From Tridacna crocea (lineage: Eukaryota > Mollusca > Bivalvia > Cardiida > Cardiidae): 64,000 nt of DNA. Below are positions 30,683-40,420 of the stretch, in pieces (the first letter of the stretch is position 1; the number at the start of each line of letters is the position of its first letter). The DNA lies in the NCBI GenBank assembly GCA_943736015.1, contig OX031065.1, positions 26,984,427-27,048,426 on the forward strand, in the 5' to 3' direction. The position numbers were made by a program, and so were the translations under genes. The notes below the pieces were generated by a model, which ran no database searches, was not told the origin of the DNA, and saw nothing but the letters and a program-made list of their open reading frames with translations.

Positions 30683-31372
30683 ACTCATTGTTTTGCTTGA
30701 TCCACTCAGGCGCATTTGTGTTTAAAGATTGCTTATTGTCCAGATATGCTTTAGGTTCATATATATAACCATAACTGTCTGTATTATTGTTCAAATCATC
30801 TATTTCATATTACTTATTAGTATTACAAATGGACGCAAATACCAAAATACTATTTCATCTCCAACCCCCTAGAATCTGCTCCTCTAGAACCGGAAGTCGC
30901 ATGCCATTTACCAAATACATGTATGTAATTTGGAGCTGTAACATAATTTCTAGTTTGGTTTGCTTACTTCGATGTCATCAGCAATTTTTGTTCAAAGCAT
31001 ACCATTGACTACAAGAACGCTAAAATCAGGCATATAAAACAAACCAACAATTACAGTAGATTTATGGTCACATTTCGATTTCGTTTTCCCTCTCAGAAAA
31101 TACAGTACTGTCGTTTTGTCATTGTCAAATCCAATACGAAATTTTGGTCGTTAGGCAATGGACGGAGTTTCTATATAGGCCAATTTTGTCAGATATACCT
31201 GATATTATGTAGTATTAGCTTTCCTTGCGTTTGAATTTGATTGGAACAGCTCGAGAAACCTTGATAGTGCGTAGCGAGAAGCAAATATATGTACACTAAA
31301 AAGAAGTAGGAGATATTTGTTTTTTTTTTCGGTGAAAGATCGAAATCCATTTTCTTGCACTAGATCTATACA
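30683..31372. other. no gene; isolated E fragment at the end
   Basis: TTTTTCGGTGAAAGATCGAA at 31325-31346 is the tip of a family E palindrome. Nothing else recognised. Confidence 0.35.
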
Positions 31373-32110
31373 GAAATGAAGAAAATTCTTCTTCCTGAAA
31401 CTGCTTGTCAGTTTTTGAAATAATTTCATAGAGATGTTCCTTGGGTGACCCTTTTCAAAAAGTGTTTGTGAAATTTTGATTCGTCGAGAAACATGGCTCT
31501 GGTGAATTGGTGTTACTTGCACTATAGGGAAATGAAGAAATTCTTAAAAATTCTTCTTCTCTCGAACGGCTGGTCAGATTTTAAAATAATTTCACAGAGA
31601 TGTTCCTTGGGTGACCCTTTTAAAAAAGTGTTCGTGAAATTTTGATTCGTCAAGAAACATGGCTCTGGTGAATGGGGACTACTTGCACTAAATGGAAATG
31701 AAGAAATTCTTAAAAATTCTTATTCTCTGAAACCTGTCGTCAGATTTTAAAATAATTTCCACAGCAATGTTACTTTGGTGACCCTAATCAAAATCTATTC
31801 ACGAACTTTTGATCCGTCAAGAAACATGGCTGTGGTGAATGGGGGCTAGTTGCACTATACGGACATGAAGGAATTCTTGAAAATTCTTCTTCTCTAAAAC
31901 GGCTCGTCAGATTTTAAAATAATTTCACAGAAATGTTCCTTGAATCACCCTTTTCAAAAAGTGTTTGTGAAATTTTGATAGATCAAGAAACATGGCTCTG
32001 GTGAAAGGGGGCTACTTGCACTGTACGGAAATTAAGAAACTCCAAAAAATTCTTCTTTTCTGAAACTGCTGGTCAGATTTTGAAAGGACTTTTACAGGTG
32101 ACCTTTTGAA
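31373..32110 (+). repeat. family L tandem array, about 4.5 units of 156-167 bp
   Basis: Units starting GAAATGAAGAAATTCTTA or close variants at 31373, 31529, 31695, 31862 and 32028. Each carries AATTCTTCTTCTCTGAAAC, ACAGAGATGTTCCTTGGGTG and AAGAAACATGGCTCTGGTGA. Units keep no common open frame. Confidence 0.9.
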
Positions 32111-32257
32111 ATTACTTTGCAAAATAATGATTTTGTTTCCAGTGTTTCAATACCTCAAAATAAAAGAATGGCTATGGTCCTCGCAAAAATTCAGATGAGC
32201 GATCCAGGCGCATCTTGGCCCTCTTGTTTCACTATGCTACTTTCCTGGACTATTTTC

Positions 32258-32570
32258 GCGGCATTTGTCGAAGACAATACCACTATGAGTTCAATGCTAA
32301 ATATTCGATATTGAATTCTGAAGAGGATTATCGTATTTTGTGCAAAACCGAATGAAATAAACCCAATTTACACAAATAATGCAAACTACTTTGGCACCAG
32401 TACTCTTCCTTACACCAAAAAGATGTATTAATTAGCTCAGGAGAAGGATTTGCAAGTTAATGTTTGAATAGTAATTTCTCTTTTTTATCTTTTTAATGTA
32501 TAATTCTACACAATGGCTTCCTTGACAAATCCTACATTAGCGTTTAGAACGCTTTGATTCTTCAACTGGG
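32258..32570 (+). repeat. family J repeat, internally deleted
   Basis: GCATTTGTCGAAGACAATAC, ATCGTATTTTGTGCAAAACC and CACAATGGCTTCCTTGACAA are in J order, but the middle 500 bp are missing. Confidence 0.6.
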
Positions 32571-32904
32571 CTAATTGTCTTCGTTCTTATTGGGCGTGTT
32601 AGTAATTTATTAAAGAACCCGAAGGATAAAGATGCACGCAAACGTTTTAACAGCTCGTCCAATGAAGACATGGCCGACCACTTAAGAATTACCACCTCCT
32701 AGTCGCATGTCTAAAGACAATCCATTACAGGAATAAAGTACTTTGACACCACTAAAACATATATTAATATAGGTATGACGACCTCTAGCATACTCTATGA
32801 AGAGATGAGGCCAAGGCCCGCATGCGCATTGACCTTGACTCATATACACTAACCATTCCAAATTGAATATTTTTTTCACCATATATACGAAGCTTACACA
32901 GAAA
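32571..32904. other. no recognised feature
   Basis: Spacer. The 82-residue minus-strand frame has no family signal. Confidence 0.3.
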
Positions 32905-33015
32905 CAGAATTTCTGAATGGGCCAAACCAAATGGTACAGCCAGTCAGGAATAGCGTACCTCTGAATTTAGGAAAACTTTTTAGAATTAGACAAAGAACTG
33001 TCAATGACGGTACGG
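32905..33015. repeat. family D half element
   Basis: TTCTGAATGGGCCAAACC, GGTACAGCCAGTCAGGAATA and GAATTAGACAAAGAACTG correspond to the right half of D. Confidence 0.45.
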
Positions 33016-33447
33016 TCAGAAGGATATCAATGCACTGGTCTTCGATACCCACTTATTTTAAAATTCACTATATATCAGTGAAAACTTAGCAAGACTAAAT
33101 CACAAGGGTATAACGTTTTGGGATAGCTTGAACGGTCAAACGGTTTGGAATCTTAGTCCCGGATCGTAATCATTACTGCGACATCAAGCTATGGAAAAAT
33201 GTTGCAAGAATATAGAATCAATAACTACTATTTTTTAACTATAATTTAAAAATTTTGCTAAAAACTTCAACTTATTTAATTGCCCGTTCAGCAAAAGAGG
33301 GCGCTAAAAATAGTATCCTACAAAAGAAGCTTCATGTCGTCGTGCTCTAACTTTCTAAATCAAACATGCAAATAGCAATTGACAGATCTGTCAGTTGACG
33401 TGAAAACAAAGAAAGGTAATATTACACTTCTGTGTACCCATTGGGGA
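33016..33447. other. no recognised feature
   Basis: AT-rich spacer. Confidence 0.3.
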
Positions 33448-33532
33448 ATATCGTCGGTTTACTTCGAAAACCTCGAAACAATAGCTTGTTACAAGCTGTA
33501 GTTACGAAGTTTTCGCAGTAAACCGACGATAT
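33448..33532. repeat. family F palindrome
   Basis: ATATCGTCGGTTTACTTCG pairs with CGCAGTAAACCGACGATAT around TAGCTTGTTACAAGCTGTAG. Confidence 0.85.
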
Positions 33533-34050
33533 GTGGATTTATCATACATAACCTTTTAGAGATACTTTTCTATCTTTTATAACGAAAGAGTTTGGCACTA
33601 GTACTTGTTATCATACGGGAGTACTTTGGGTAAGCACATTGACCCGTCCGGAAGCATATTCAGCTGTATAAATACTGTCTTTCGTGACACCAGAACATCG
33701 TGCTATAACCACTACATCAAACATTCTTTAAGTAAGTGACATGTCTGTCAAGTAAGGTGAAAAGAAAAGAAGGCTGCTAGTATGTCACACTCGTTCCTCT
33801 TTCGGCAAAATATGACTTTTATCCATGAAAATACTGCTTAATAATTTTTTATTTTTGAAACAACCAGTATTGGAGCAGAAAGGGCCATATTTCGAGGCAA
33901 GTAATATGCCTTTTTGGGGACGCTATAAAAGTGTAGAATATTGCGGGAAAATGATTCTACATTGAGCAGTTGGTCCCTTTTCGTTCACAGTTTTTAACAG
34001 CTGGGCCGGATTTGAACGTTAAAAAGGTCGTGACTCTGTGGCGTCTCTCT
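33533..34050. other. no recognised feature
   Basis: Spacer before the small direct-repeat-flanked hairpin. Confidence 0.3.
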
Positions 34051-34060
34051 GCCGATATAT

Positions 34061-34138
34061 CATCCTCGGAACCCAGGTTTGCGCATTACGTTAATCTCCA
34101 TGCATAACGGAATGAATCAAAACTGGGTCAACGAGGAT
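34061..34138. mobile_element. 78-bp mini-element between 10-bp direct repeats
   Basis: GCCGATATAT flanks it exactly at 34051-34060 and 34139-34148. Inside, CATCCTCGGAACCCAGGTTT pairs imperfectly with AAACTGGGTCAACGAGGAT. It looks like a tiny insertion with its target duplication. Confidence 0.55.
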
Positions 34139-34149
34139 GCCGATATATA

Positions 34150-34636
34150 CAGGGGTAACAACCTACGTCATAGCATATGTCATCGGAGACATTTTAAATT
34201 CGCTGTTTTCGTTTTAGAAAGGGAAGTTTTTTAGCTTGTACATTATTGCTATTAAAGATCTGTCCAAACAAAGCAGTGTATATGGTACATGACAACTTTT
34301 TTCGTTAGTATACATTAATGTTTTGTCCATTAGTTTCGTTGATTTTGCAATTACCTCCGCACAATTTTCGAAGCCGGTGACACATGTGCGATCTAAAAAT
34401 AGATGTCGTATACAATGACGTTAAGAATAATTGTGTTGAAGTGTTTAGAGCTACAACATTGTTTCATGGCATTTTGATTTCACGAATAGGACAAATATAT
34501 TTACCGTCACCAGATGAAGTAGGTATTCTAAGTAAATTTTATATACATATATCTTTTTAAATTAATTAATCTGCACTTTGCGCACAGAATGGCGGCTATT
34601 CCGACACCTCTGCTATGACGTAGGTTGTCACCCTTG
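34150..34636 (-). mobile_element. element H, 487 bp, with 5-bp target duplication
   Basis: Ends CAGGGGTAACAACCTACGTC and GACGTAGGTTGTCACCCTTG are inverted and flanked by ATATA (34145-34149 and 34637-34641). The reverse complement follows the H copy at 42825-43279. No coding frame, so non-autonomous. Confidence 0.82.
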
Positions 34637-34726
34637 ATATAAGCACAATATTTGTTGAAAGAAAACACTTAAATGCAATGTATTACAATTGCAAATTTGT
34701 TTTGGTTGGAATATCTATCAAACAAA

Positions 34727-34795
34727 CGGACAATGTGGATCCAAGAATAGACTGCACGTTCTATGCAGTCTGATCTTGGATCTACACTGTTCGCA
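34727..34795. repeat. family C hairpin
   Basis: CGGACAATGTGGATCCAAGA pairs with TCTTGGATCTACACTGTTCG around GACTGCACGTTCTATGCAGT. Confidence 0.75.
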
Positions 34796-34970
34796 ACAGC
34801 TTATCACACTTTGCCTGTCATTCTATATAGTTAAAACGGTAAGGTCAAAAGTCAATTAACTTATTAGTGTGATGAATATAAGCCTTTATTCCCGGAGACA
34901 CGCGATAGGTCAACTGACCATGCTTAGATGTTTCCTCTCAGCTTCGGTCGATTTTCACAAAGAATTCTTT

Positions 34971-35240
34971 CTAGTCCAATGGCTCAGTTGTTAAGGTAGT
35001 AAACCGGGAGTTGTAAGTTCAAATCCAAGCTTGGTCAAAGCTCGTGTTGAGAACTGATGATGAGAACTGATTGGTCATCGTTTTTTTTCCCTTCGTATCT
35101 GTTTGGAACCTGTTTGCATAAGAAAACATTTGTAGGCTTGGAAACTTTGATAGAGCTTGGATCGTAGTCTACCTTCTCTGAAGAGAAACGTCAGTTACCG
35201 TCATTGATTGCACGGTAAAGCCAACGTGATATAATTGAAA
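34971..35240 (+). mobile_element. tRNA-derived SINE, candidate
   Basis: TGGCTCAGTTG at 34980-34990 fits a Pol III box A and AGTTCAAATCC at 35016-35026 fits box B, at tRNA-like spacing. The acceptor stem does not close, so this is not a working tRNA. The body to about 35240 is unrelated to the tRNA; its end was not defined. Confidence 0.55.
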
Positions 35241-35462
35241 TATTGTTGAAAACGGCGGTCAGATAATTTTTCTAGCACCATCCGTTTTTTCCGATATTTA
35301 TACCGTAATACCTATACAAAATTCCGTATTTGATATTTTTATCAACAAAATTTTATTTGCTGTCCAAAACTTAAACGTCATGTCTTACTATCTAAGGATT
35401 TGTAAATGGACCATAATTATGGCAAAAAGCATGAAAATACAGAAATAAATTTTGTTAAAAAA
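35241..35462. other. no recognised feature
   Basis: AT-rich spacer. Confidence 0.3.
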
Positions 35463-35790
35463 AAGTCCTTCCCTCCAGCTTTCCTCCCTTCTCTGTGTCT
35501 ATTTCTGCCTCTGATTGTCTCTCTTTCTATCTGTGTATGACTTGGAGCCATCTTCCCCCCCCCCCCTCTCTCTCTCTCTCTCTCCCTCCCTCTCTCTCAT
35601 GTCCTATCTCTATCTCCAAATCTTTCTCATGTCCTATCTCTATCTCCAAATCTCTCTCATTCACCTCCAATTTTTCATTTAAAATGTCTGAATCTTTCTC
35701 TGTCTCTAAATTTGTCTCTCTAAATATTTAAGTCTTTCTCTCTCTTTAAATCTCCATCTCTAAATTTATCTTTAAACCTCTCTGTCTCTC
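35463..35790 (+). repeat. pyrimidine-rich (CT)n tract
   Basis: CCCCCCCCCTCTCTCTCTC at the centre, with a duplicated CATGTCCTATCTCTATCTCC nearby and a long decaying TCTC tail. The serine-rich open frame here is a low-complexity artefact. Confidence 0.9.
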
Positions 35791-36057
35791 CCTAAGTCTC
35801 ATTCTGTTTGTTTTTGCCTATCTCTGTTTACCCCACATACCTATCAGTTTCAATAATTCAGTATTACATAATCAACAACGCAGACTTGCAAATCTGAGAA
35901 TTTTGTCAATACAAATAACTACAATCAATTTGTCGTCTGTCATAGGGATAATTTACATATCCTATGTCGTCTGCTGAATCATTATGCATTGCTGGATTTA
36001 TTTATGAGCTACGCTCAGTAAAAAGGGGGATAAATACATGTACATCTCCAAAATGCA

Positions 36058-36275
36058 TTAACTCTATACCAAACGACAAATTTATAGAGTGGTCCAAATT
36101 GAAAGCATTTGAAGACGACAAAAAATGACTGAAAAGTCGAAATTTGAAGGGTAGAAAACATTGTGAGAAAAGGTGAAAATGCTGGTTACCAGCATTTTCT
36201 CCTTTTCCCACAATGTTTTCAAAAGGCTTCTACCTCAGAGTCGTCAAAAGTTGTCATTGTGTGGTAAAGAGTTAA
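36058..36275 (-). mobile_element. family A element, complete
   Basis: TTAACTCTATACCAAACGAC to TGTGTGGTAAAGAGTTAA. The left arm has two changes (GTGAGAAAAGGTG) not matched on the right. Confidence 0.82.
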
Positions 36276-36374
36276 AACAAGCGGGACGTCATACGGTTAG
36301 GCACCATAACACACACACATAGTCTAACAACTGAATTATGAGGTTGTCTTGTCATTCAGAAAATTTACCAGTAA

Positions 36375-36440
36375 CAAAAAGTTTCGACCCAGGTAAGCCT
36401 GCGCTCATTGCGCAGGCTGACCTGGTTCGATGCTTTTTGC
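36375..36440. repeat. family B hairpin
   Basis: CAAAAAGTTTCGACCCAGGT pairs with ACCTGGTTCGATGCTTTTTG around GCCTGCGCTCATTGCGCAGG. Confidence 0.8.
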
Positions 36441-36556
36441 AGAGGCAGAAAACCCACAGAGCATGACATCACGTGATTAAGAACAATAAGCGACACACAT
36501 AGTCTAACAGTCGACTGAATTATGAGTGTCATATGTTGCAAAAGAACTGATCTATA

Positions 36557-36625
36557 GCAAATAGTTTTGGCCCAGGTCAGCCTGTGCACACTGCGTAGGA
36601 TGACCTTGGTCGATACTTTTTGCTG
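36557..36625. repeat. family B hairpin, diverged
   Basis: GCAAATAGTTTTGGCCCAGG and CCTTGGTCGATACTTTTTGC, with CAGCCTGTGC / CTGCGTAGGATG inside. It shares its 5' flank (CTGAATTATGAG) with the copy at 36375. Confidence 0.65.
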
Positions 36626-36790
36626 ATGCATTAAACTTCCTTTTCACACATCATTTCTCATATTTATAAACACACACTCGCATATTTGTTTTTTCTGTAA
36701 CATCCAAATGAATCCGAATCAAAATCAGGTAAAATAACTCGAATTTCACCAAAATTAAAAATCACCAAAGTTTCCTTTCAACCATTATAA
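36626..36790. other. spacer between B elements
   Basis: Nothing recognised. Confidence 0.3.
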
Positions 36791-37054
36791 TGGCTTGCAA
36801 CACGCAAAAAGGGACATTCGGACATCTGCGTAAAGTGTCGTCTCGGATCAGCCTGTGCAGTCCGCGCAGGCTAATCCGATACGGCACATTAGGACTACAT
36901 TAGATTTTGTGCTACAGTAGACTTGCGTATAAAACAGAAAATCACATACAATCGGAAAGTGTCGTTTCGGATTAGCCTGTGCGGACTGCACACGCTGATC
37001 CGAGACGACACTTTACGCAAATGTCCGAATGCCTCTTTTCGCGTGTTGCAAGCC
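36791..37054. repeat. long family B element with terminal inverted repeats
   Basis: TGGCTTGCAACACGCAAAAA pairs with GCGTGTTGCAAGCCA; each arm continues with CATTCGGACATTTGCGTAAA-like sequence, AAGTGTCGTYTCGGATYAGC and a GCGCAGGCT core. It shows that the short B hairpins are inner parts of a 264-bp palindromic unit. Confidence 0.8.
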
Positions 37055-37105
37055 AGTTATAGTATCTTACAACTGTTGTTGCCTTTGAAGTCAGTGCAGA
37101 TTAAT

Positions 37106-37186
37106 ATAAGACTACACAATTCAGGCTACTAAGATAAGACTACACAATTCAGGCTACTAAGATAAGACTATACAATTCAGGCTACA
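37106..37186 (+). repeat. 28-bp tandem repeat, three units
   Basis: ATAAGACTACACAATTCAGG plus CTACTAAG starts at 37106, 37134 and 37162, and the three units are nearly identical. Confidence 0.9.
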
Positions 37187-37235
37187 CAAAGCGTGCAGTC
37201 TGATCGTGGTTCCTCACTAGGCATTTTTCTATTCT
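37187..37235. repeat. family C, right half
   Basis: GCGTGCAGTCTGATCGTGGT followed by TCCTCACTAGGC. The left arm is missing. Confidence 0.4.
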
Positions 37236-37327
37236 GAATTGCATCGAAAACAGCTTTTCATCTGGACTAGAATTGTTAATGCAAGTTATCAACCCGGTTA
37301 TATATTCCTTTACTTGGCAGCGAAAGT

Positions 37328-37406
37328 AATGATAATAATAATAATAATAACAATAATAATAATTCGTTATTATTATTATTATTGTTATTATTATTATTAT
37401 TATTAT
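37328..37406. repeat. inverted (AAT)n / (ATT)n microsatellite
   Basis: An (AAT)n run to about 37361 and a (ATT)n run from 37366 to 37406 form an almost perfect 39-bp stem. Tyr- and Ile-rich open frames across it are artefacts. Confidence 0.92.
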
Positions 37407-37620
37407 CCCGCCAGGGTAGCTCAGTGGTTTGTGTATTTGATTGGTCAACCGGAGATTACTGGTTCGATACCCGGTTGCGACGAACCCCCTATCAGGCGAA
37501 TTTTCAGCTCCCATCTCTGATACATGTGAGAAAAGTAGTCAGTAGCTTTGGAAAGGAAGTTGTGACAGTGCTGGTGTGAGAAAGCCAGGAAACACTTGGG
37601 TGCGTCACTGACTGCCATTA
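37407..37620 (+). mobile_element. tRNA-derived SINE
   Basis: TAGCTCAGTGG (37417-37427) matches the Pol III box A and GGTTCGATACC (37461-37471) matches box B. The tRNA-like head runs from CCGCCAGGG to CCGGTTGCGACG and its ends do not pair as in a tRNA. The body has GGAAGTTGTGACAGTGCTGG and AGAAAGCCAGGAAACACTTG. The source tRNA is not clear. Confidence 0.8.
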
Positions 37621-37675
37621 TATGATCTAGGCTGTTGAAATGGAGTTTAACTCCAATACAAACTAAATATCATTA

Positions 37676-38017
37676 TTTTATGCTTTCCTTTATGCTATCG
37701 AGAAATATCGGTGAAATATTTTTCGATATTTCATTGTTACAACCAGTGCAAATACCAGTTTTTTTATATTCTAACTCTTCGATTGAAGGAGGAAATAGTT
37801 GTTCCCGCGCACTAGTTATCTAAGTAAATTGTGCGTGCCTCACAACCAGATGGAAATATGACGTAATTTACCTTACATTTCTCGTGTTTGACGTAATATT
37901 GTAATGCATTGCTATGCGGAAGGGGTACGCCACGGGGGTTAATCAAAAAGAACTGCCCTGGATTTTGATAAGTTCCCCCATAAACGCATGAAATAAATAG
38001 AGTATTTGTTTTTGTTT
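37676..38017 (-). repeat. arm X, orientation b
   Basis: TATGCTATCGAGAAATATCG, CACAACCAGATGGAAATATG, GGGGTACGCCACGGGGGTTA and CATGAAATAAATAGAGTATT mirror the arm at 38985-39505. Confidence 0.75.
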
Positions 38018-38155
38018 TTTTTCGTGAAATATCGAAATTTATTTCATCTCGGGAACATCATCAGTAATATTTTCACTCGTGGCTGCGCCACTCGTGTAAA
38101 TGTTACTGATGATGTTCACTCGATGAAATAAATTCCGATCTTTCACTGTAAAAAA
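38018..38155. repeat. family E palindrome
   Basis: CGTGAAATATCGAAATTTAT, CATCATCAGTAATATTTTCA and CACTCGTGGCTGCGCCACTC at the centre; the right arm ends ATTCCGATCTTTCACTG. Confidence 0.82.
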
Positions 38156-38267
38156 CAAAAATCTTCGATATCATCACTGTTGTTGTTGTCGAAATAGTTG
38201 TAGAATCATTATCTTTATAATCTTTGTAAATATGAAACATTCAGACAAATCTTTCAAGCAGCACAAC

Positions 38268-38345
38268 GTCGGTTTACCTCAAAAACCTCGTAACTACAGC
38301 TTGTAATAAGCTGTAGTTACGAAGTTTTCGAAGTAAACCGACTAA
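38268..38345. repeat. family F palindrome
   Basis: GTCGGTTTACCTCAAAAACC pairs with GAAGTAAACCGAC around CTACAGCTTGTAATAAGCTG. Confidence 0.82.
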
Positions 38346-38870
38346 ATGAAATTTAAAAAAAAAAAATCATGATAAATCTTTTTTAAATATCCATGGTACA
38401 CGTAAACAGCTTTGTACCGTTTTGAAGTCTCGGTCTCCAAGGAAAACGAGCAAGTTTCACTTTCTTTTAAAATCAACAATTACACGGTGGTTATTCTGTA
38501 AAACACGATCTAGCACTCTTTGTCGGAACACAATCAACGCTTGAAAAGATACTTTACGTGTCAAATATCCTTTTTGTTCACCTTTTGAAATTGGAAGACC
38601 TTTTAAAAGCCGATGGAAAGGGAAGTCGTTTGACATGTTTAAATGTCAACTTTTGTCTTTTTCCAGCTAAGTATTCATGGGCAATTCATTTGCTGTTCGT
38701 TTTATTTACTCTTTCAATGAAAAATAATCTACATAAATTCGTCTTATTTCGATAACAGAAACCGGTGTCTATTGGTACCCTTAGAATTATCGAGTTTTGT
38801 GCCTAGGGTACAACACAGAGAACCCACTTCATTTCTCGGAATGCAATGACCATAAACAGGGAGACAAAGA
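38346..38870. other. unassigned loop between X arms
   Basis: About 525 bp without a family match. The 65-residue plus-strand frame at 38558 has no motif. Confidence 0.35.
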
Positions 38871-38950
38871 GGATTTTTTTTCGGTAAAAAAACGAAATTT
38901 ATTTCATCGAGTGAACATTATCAGTAATATTTTTCACAAGTTGAAAAATA
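38871..38950. repeat. family E half
   Basis: TTTCGGTAAAAAAACGAAAT and TTCATCGAGTGAACATTATC, with no matching right arm. Confidence 0.6.
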
Positions 38951-38984
38951 GGTCTTTAATCGAATAAACAACAACAACAAAAAA

Positions 38985-39505
38985 GATCAAATTCAGTATT
39001 TAAAGTTTTTTTTTTTTTCAGTTATTCCTCATGGCATACCCCTTCGCCTCACAACGCATTCAATATTACGCTAAGAGCGAGAAACGTAAAGTAAATTGCG
39101 TCATATTTCCATCTGTTTTTGAGGCATGCACTACTTACTAGTGCGCGGGAACAGCTGTTTCAGCCTTTAACTCATCACCAAACGACAAAATTTTAGGTTT
39201 GTCCAAATCGAAAGTATTTGCAGACGACAAAATAAAAGTGACTGAAAATTTGAATTTTGTTTCGTGAAGGGGAGAAAACATTGTGGGAAAAGGAGAAAAT
39301 GCTGTTGAATAGCATTTTCTCCTTTTCCCACAATGTTTTCTAAAGGCTTTTTTCTCAGGGGCGTCAAAAGTAAGGATTGTGTGGTAATGGGTTAATTGAA
39401 GAGTAAGAATATAAAAATCGGTATTTTTACTTGTCGTAACCATGAAATACCGAAAAATATTTCACCGATATTTCTCGATAAACTACCTAAAAGCATGAAA
39501 TTAAT
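38985..39505 (+). repeat. arm X, orientation a, interrupted by an A element
   Basis: TATTCCTCATGGCATACCCC, GCGTCATATTTCCATCTG, TAGTGCGCGGGAACAGCTGT, then after the inserted A copy AATATAAAAATCGGTATT and CGATATTTCTCGATAAAC. Mirrors 37676-38017. Confidence 0.72.
39167..39395 (-). mobile_element. family A element inserted in arm X
   Basis: TTAACTCATCACCAAACGAC to TGTGTGGTAATGGGTTAA. Hairpin centre GCTGTTGAATAGC. In arm X at 37676 the same place reads CCTTCAATCGAAGAG when reversed, so TTAA arose from TTCAA or was there in the original arm. Confidence 0.87.
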
Positions 39506-39983
39506 GAATATTTCTCTGGATCCGCATTGAGCAACTACTCTGATAGTAGGGTTTTAATTCTTAGATCAAAGAATGTTTTCTTGGTTTATCAAGTAAAGGA
39601 AATTTTAACTGTCTAAACAATATCGTTTCGCTCATCAAAACTTGTGTTTCTTCGTAACTTTAGAAAAAAACTGAAAATGCATTTTCTCTAAGCATTTTTT
39701 TTTTACTTACGTTAGATCTAGTGCAATACAACAACTGTTTTCTTCTGTTTGATTCTACTGGTGTAAGAGAAGCAAAGGCGAAAATCTTAAAGCGATATCA
39801 GTACAATGTTCTTTAGAATGCTATGGTAAAAATAGCAGAAAAGAATGACAAGATTTTTACATGTCAAGTAAATAATCAATGGGATACACGACTACTATTG
39901 CATAAACATTGCAAGGAAGATAATAATTCAGAAGTTAGCAAACTTAAAAGCGAGGCAAAGGAATAAGACAGTGACTTGATTGT
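39506..39983. other. no recognised feature
   Basis: Contains a small inverted repeat TGAAAATGCATTTTC near 39671. No gene. Confidence 0.35.
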
Positions 39984-40189
39984 GACCTGGGCCTGTATTC
40001 ACCAACCATTCTTAAGAACGTTCTTTGTCTTATTCTCCAGAATTTTCTGCATTTGTAAGTAACACAAATTCTGATTGGCTAAACCATTCGGTTTAGCCAA
40101 TCAGAAGTTGTGTTACTTACAAATGCAGAAATCTTTGGAGAATAAGACTAAGAATATTCTCAAGAATGGTTGGTGAATACAGGCCAGGG
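39984..40189. repeat. family D palindromic element, best copy
   Basis: GACCTGGGCCTGTATTCACC pairs with GGTGAATACAGGCCAGG; AAGTAACACAAATTCTGATT pairs with AATCAGAAGTTGTGTTACTT; the centre is GGCTAAACCATTCGGTTTAG. About 85 percent of positions pair by eye. Confidence 0.85.
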
Positions 40190-40319
40190 ACATCACCGTT
40201 CTCAACAGTTGTAAACCCTTATCCTGCTATATAACTAAAATTATAATTTTTAATTCGATATTAATAACCCTAATATTGCTGTTTCAAACCTAGGTTTTGG
40301 GGAATGATATCTCCTTATC

Positions 40320-40389
40320 AGACAGTGTAGATCAAAGATTAGACTGCACGTTCTGTGCAGTCTGATCTTGATCTACACTATCTGCAAAA
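40320..40389. repeat. family C hairpin
   Basis: AGACAGTGTAGATCAAAGAT pairs with GATCTTGATCTACACTATCT around AGACTGCACGTTCTGTGCAG. Confidence 0.82.
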
Positions 40390-40420
40390 GGTCAGTAAGT
40401 CGTGCTCAGCCAGCAAATGG

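Noticed and set aside
35495-35731. Serine-rich open frame
   Set aside because: Translation of a (CT)n-type tract.
37407-37480. Functional tRNA gene
   Set aside because: A and B boxes are good, but acceptor and anticodon stems do not pair and a SINE body follows.
37182-37579. Tyr- and Ile-rich frames on both strands
   Set aside because: Produced by the (AAT)n/(ATT)n microsatellite and the SINE head.
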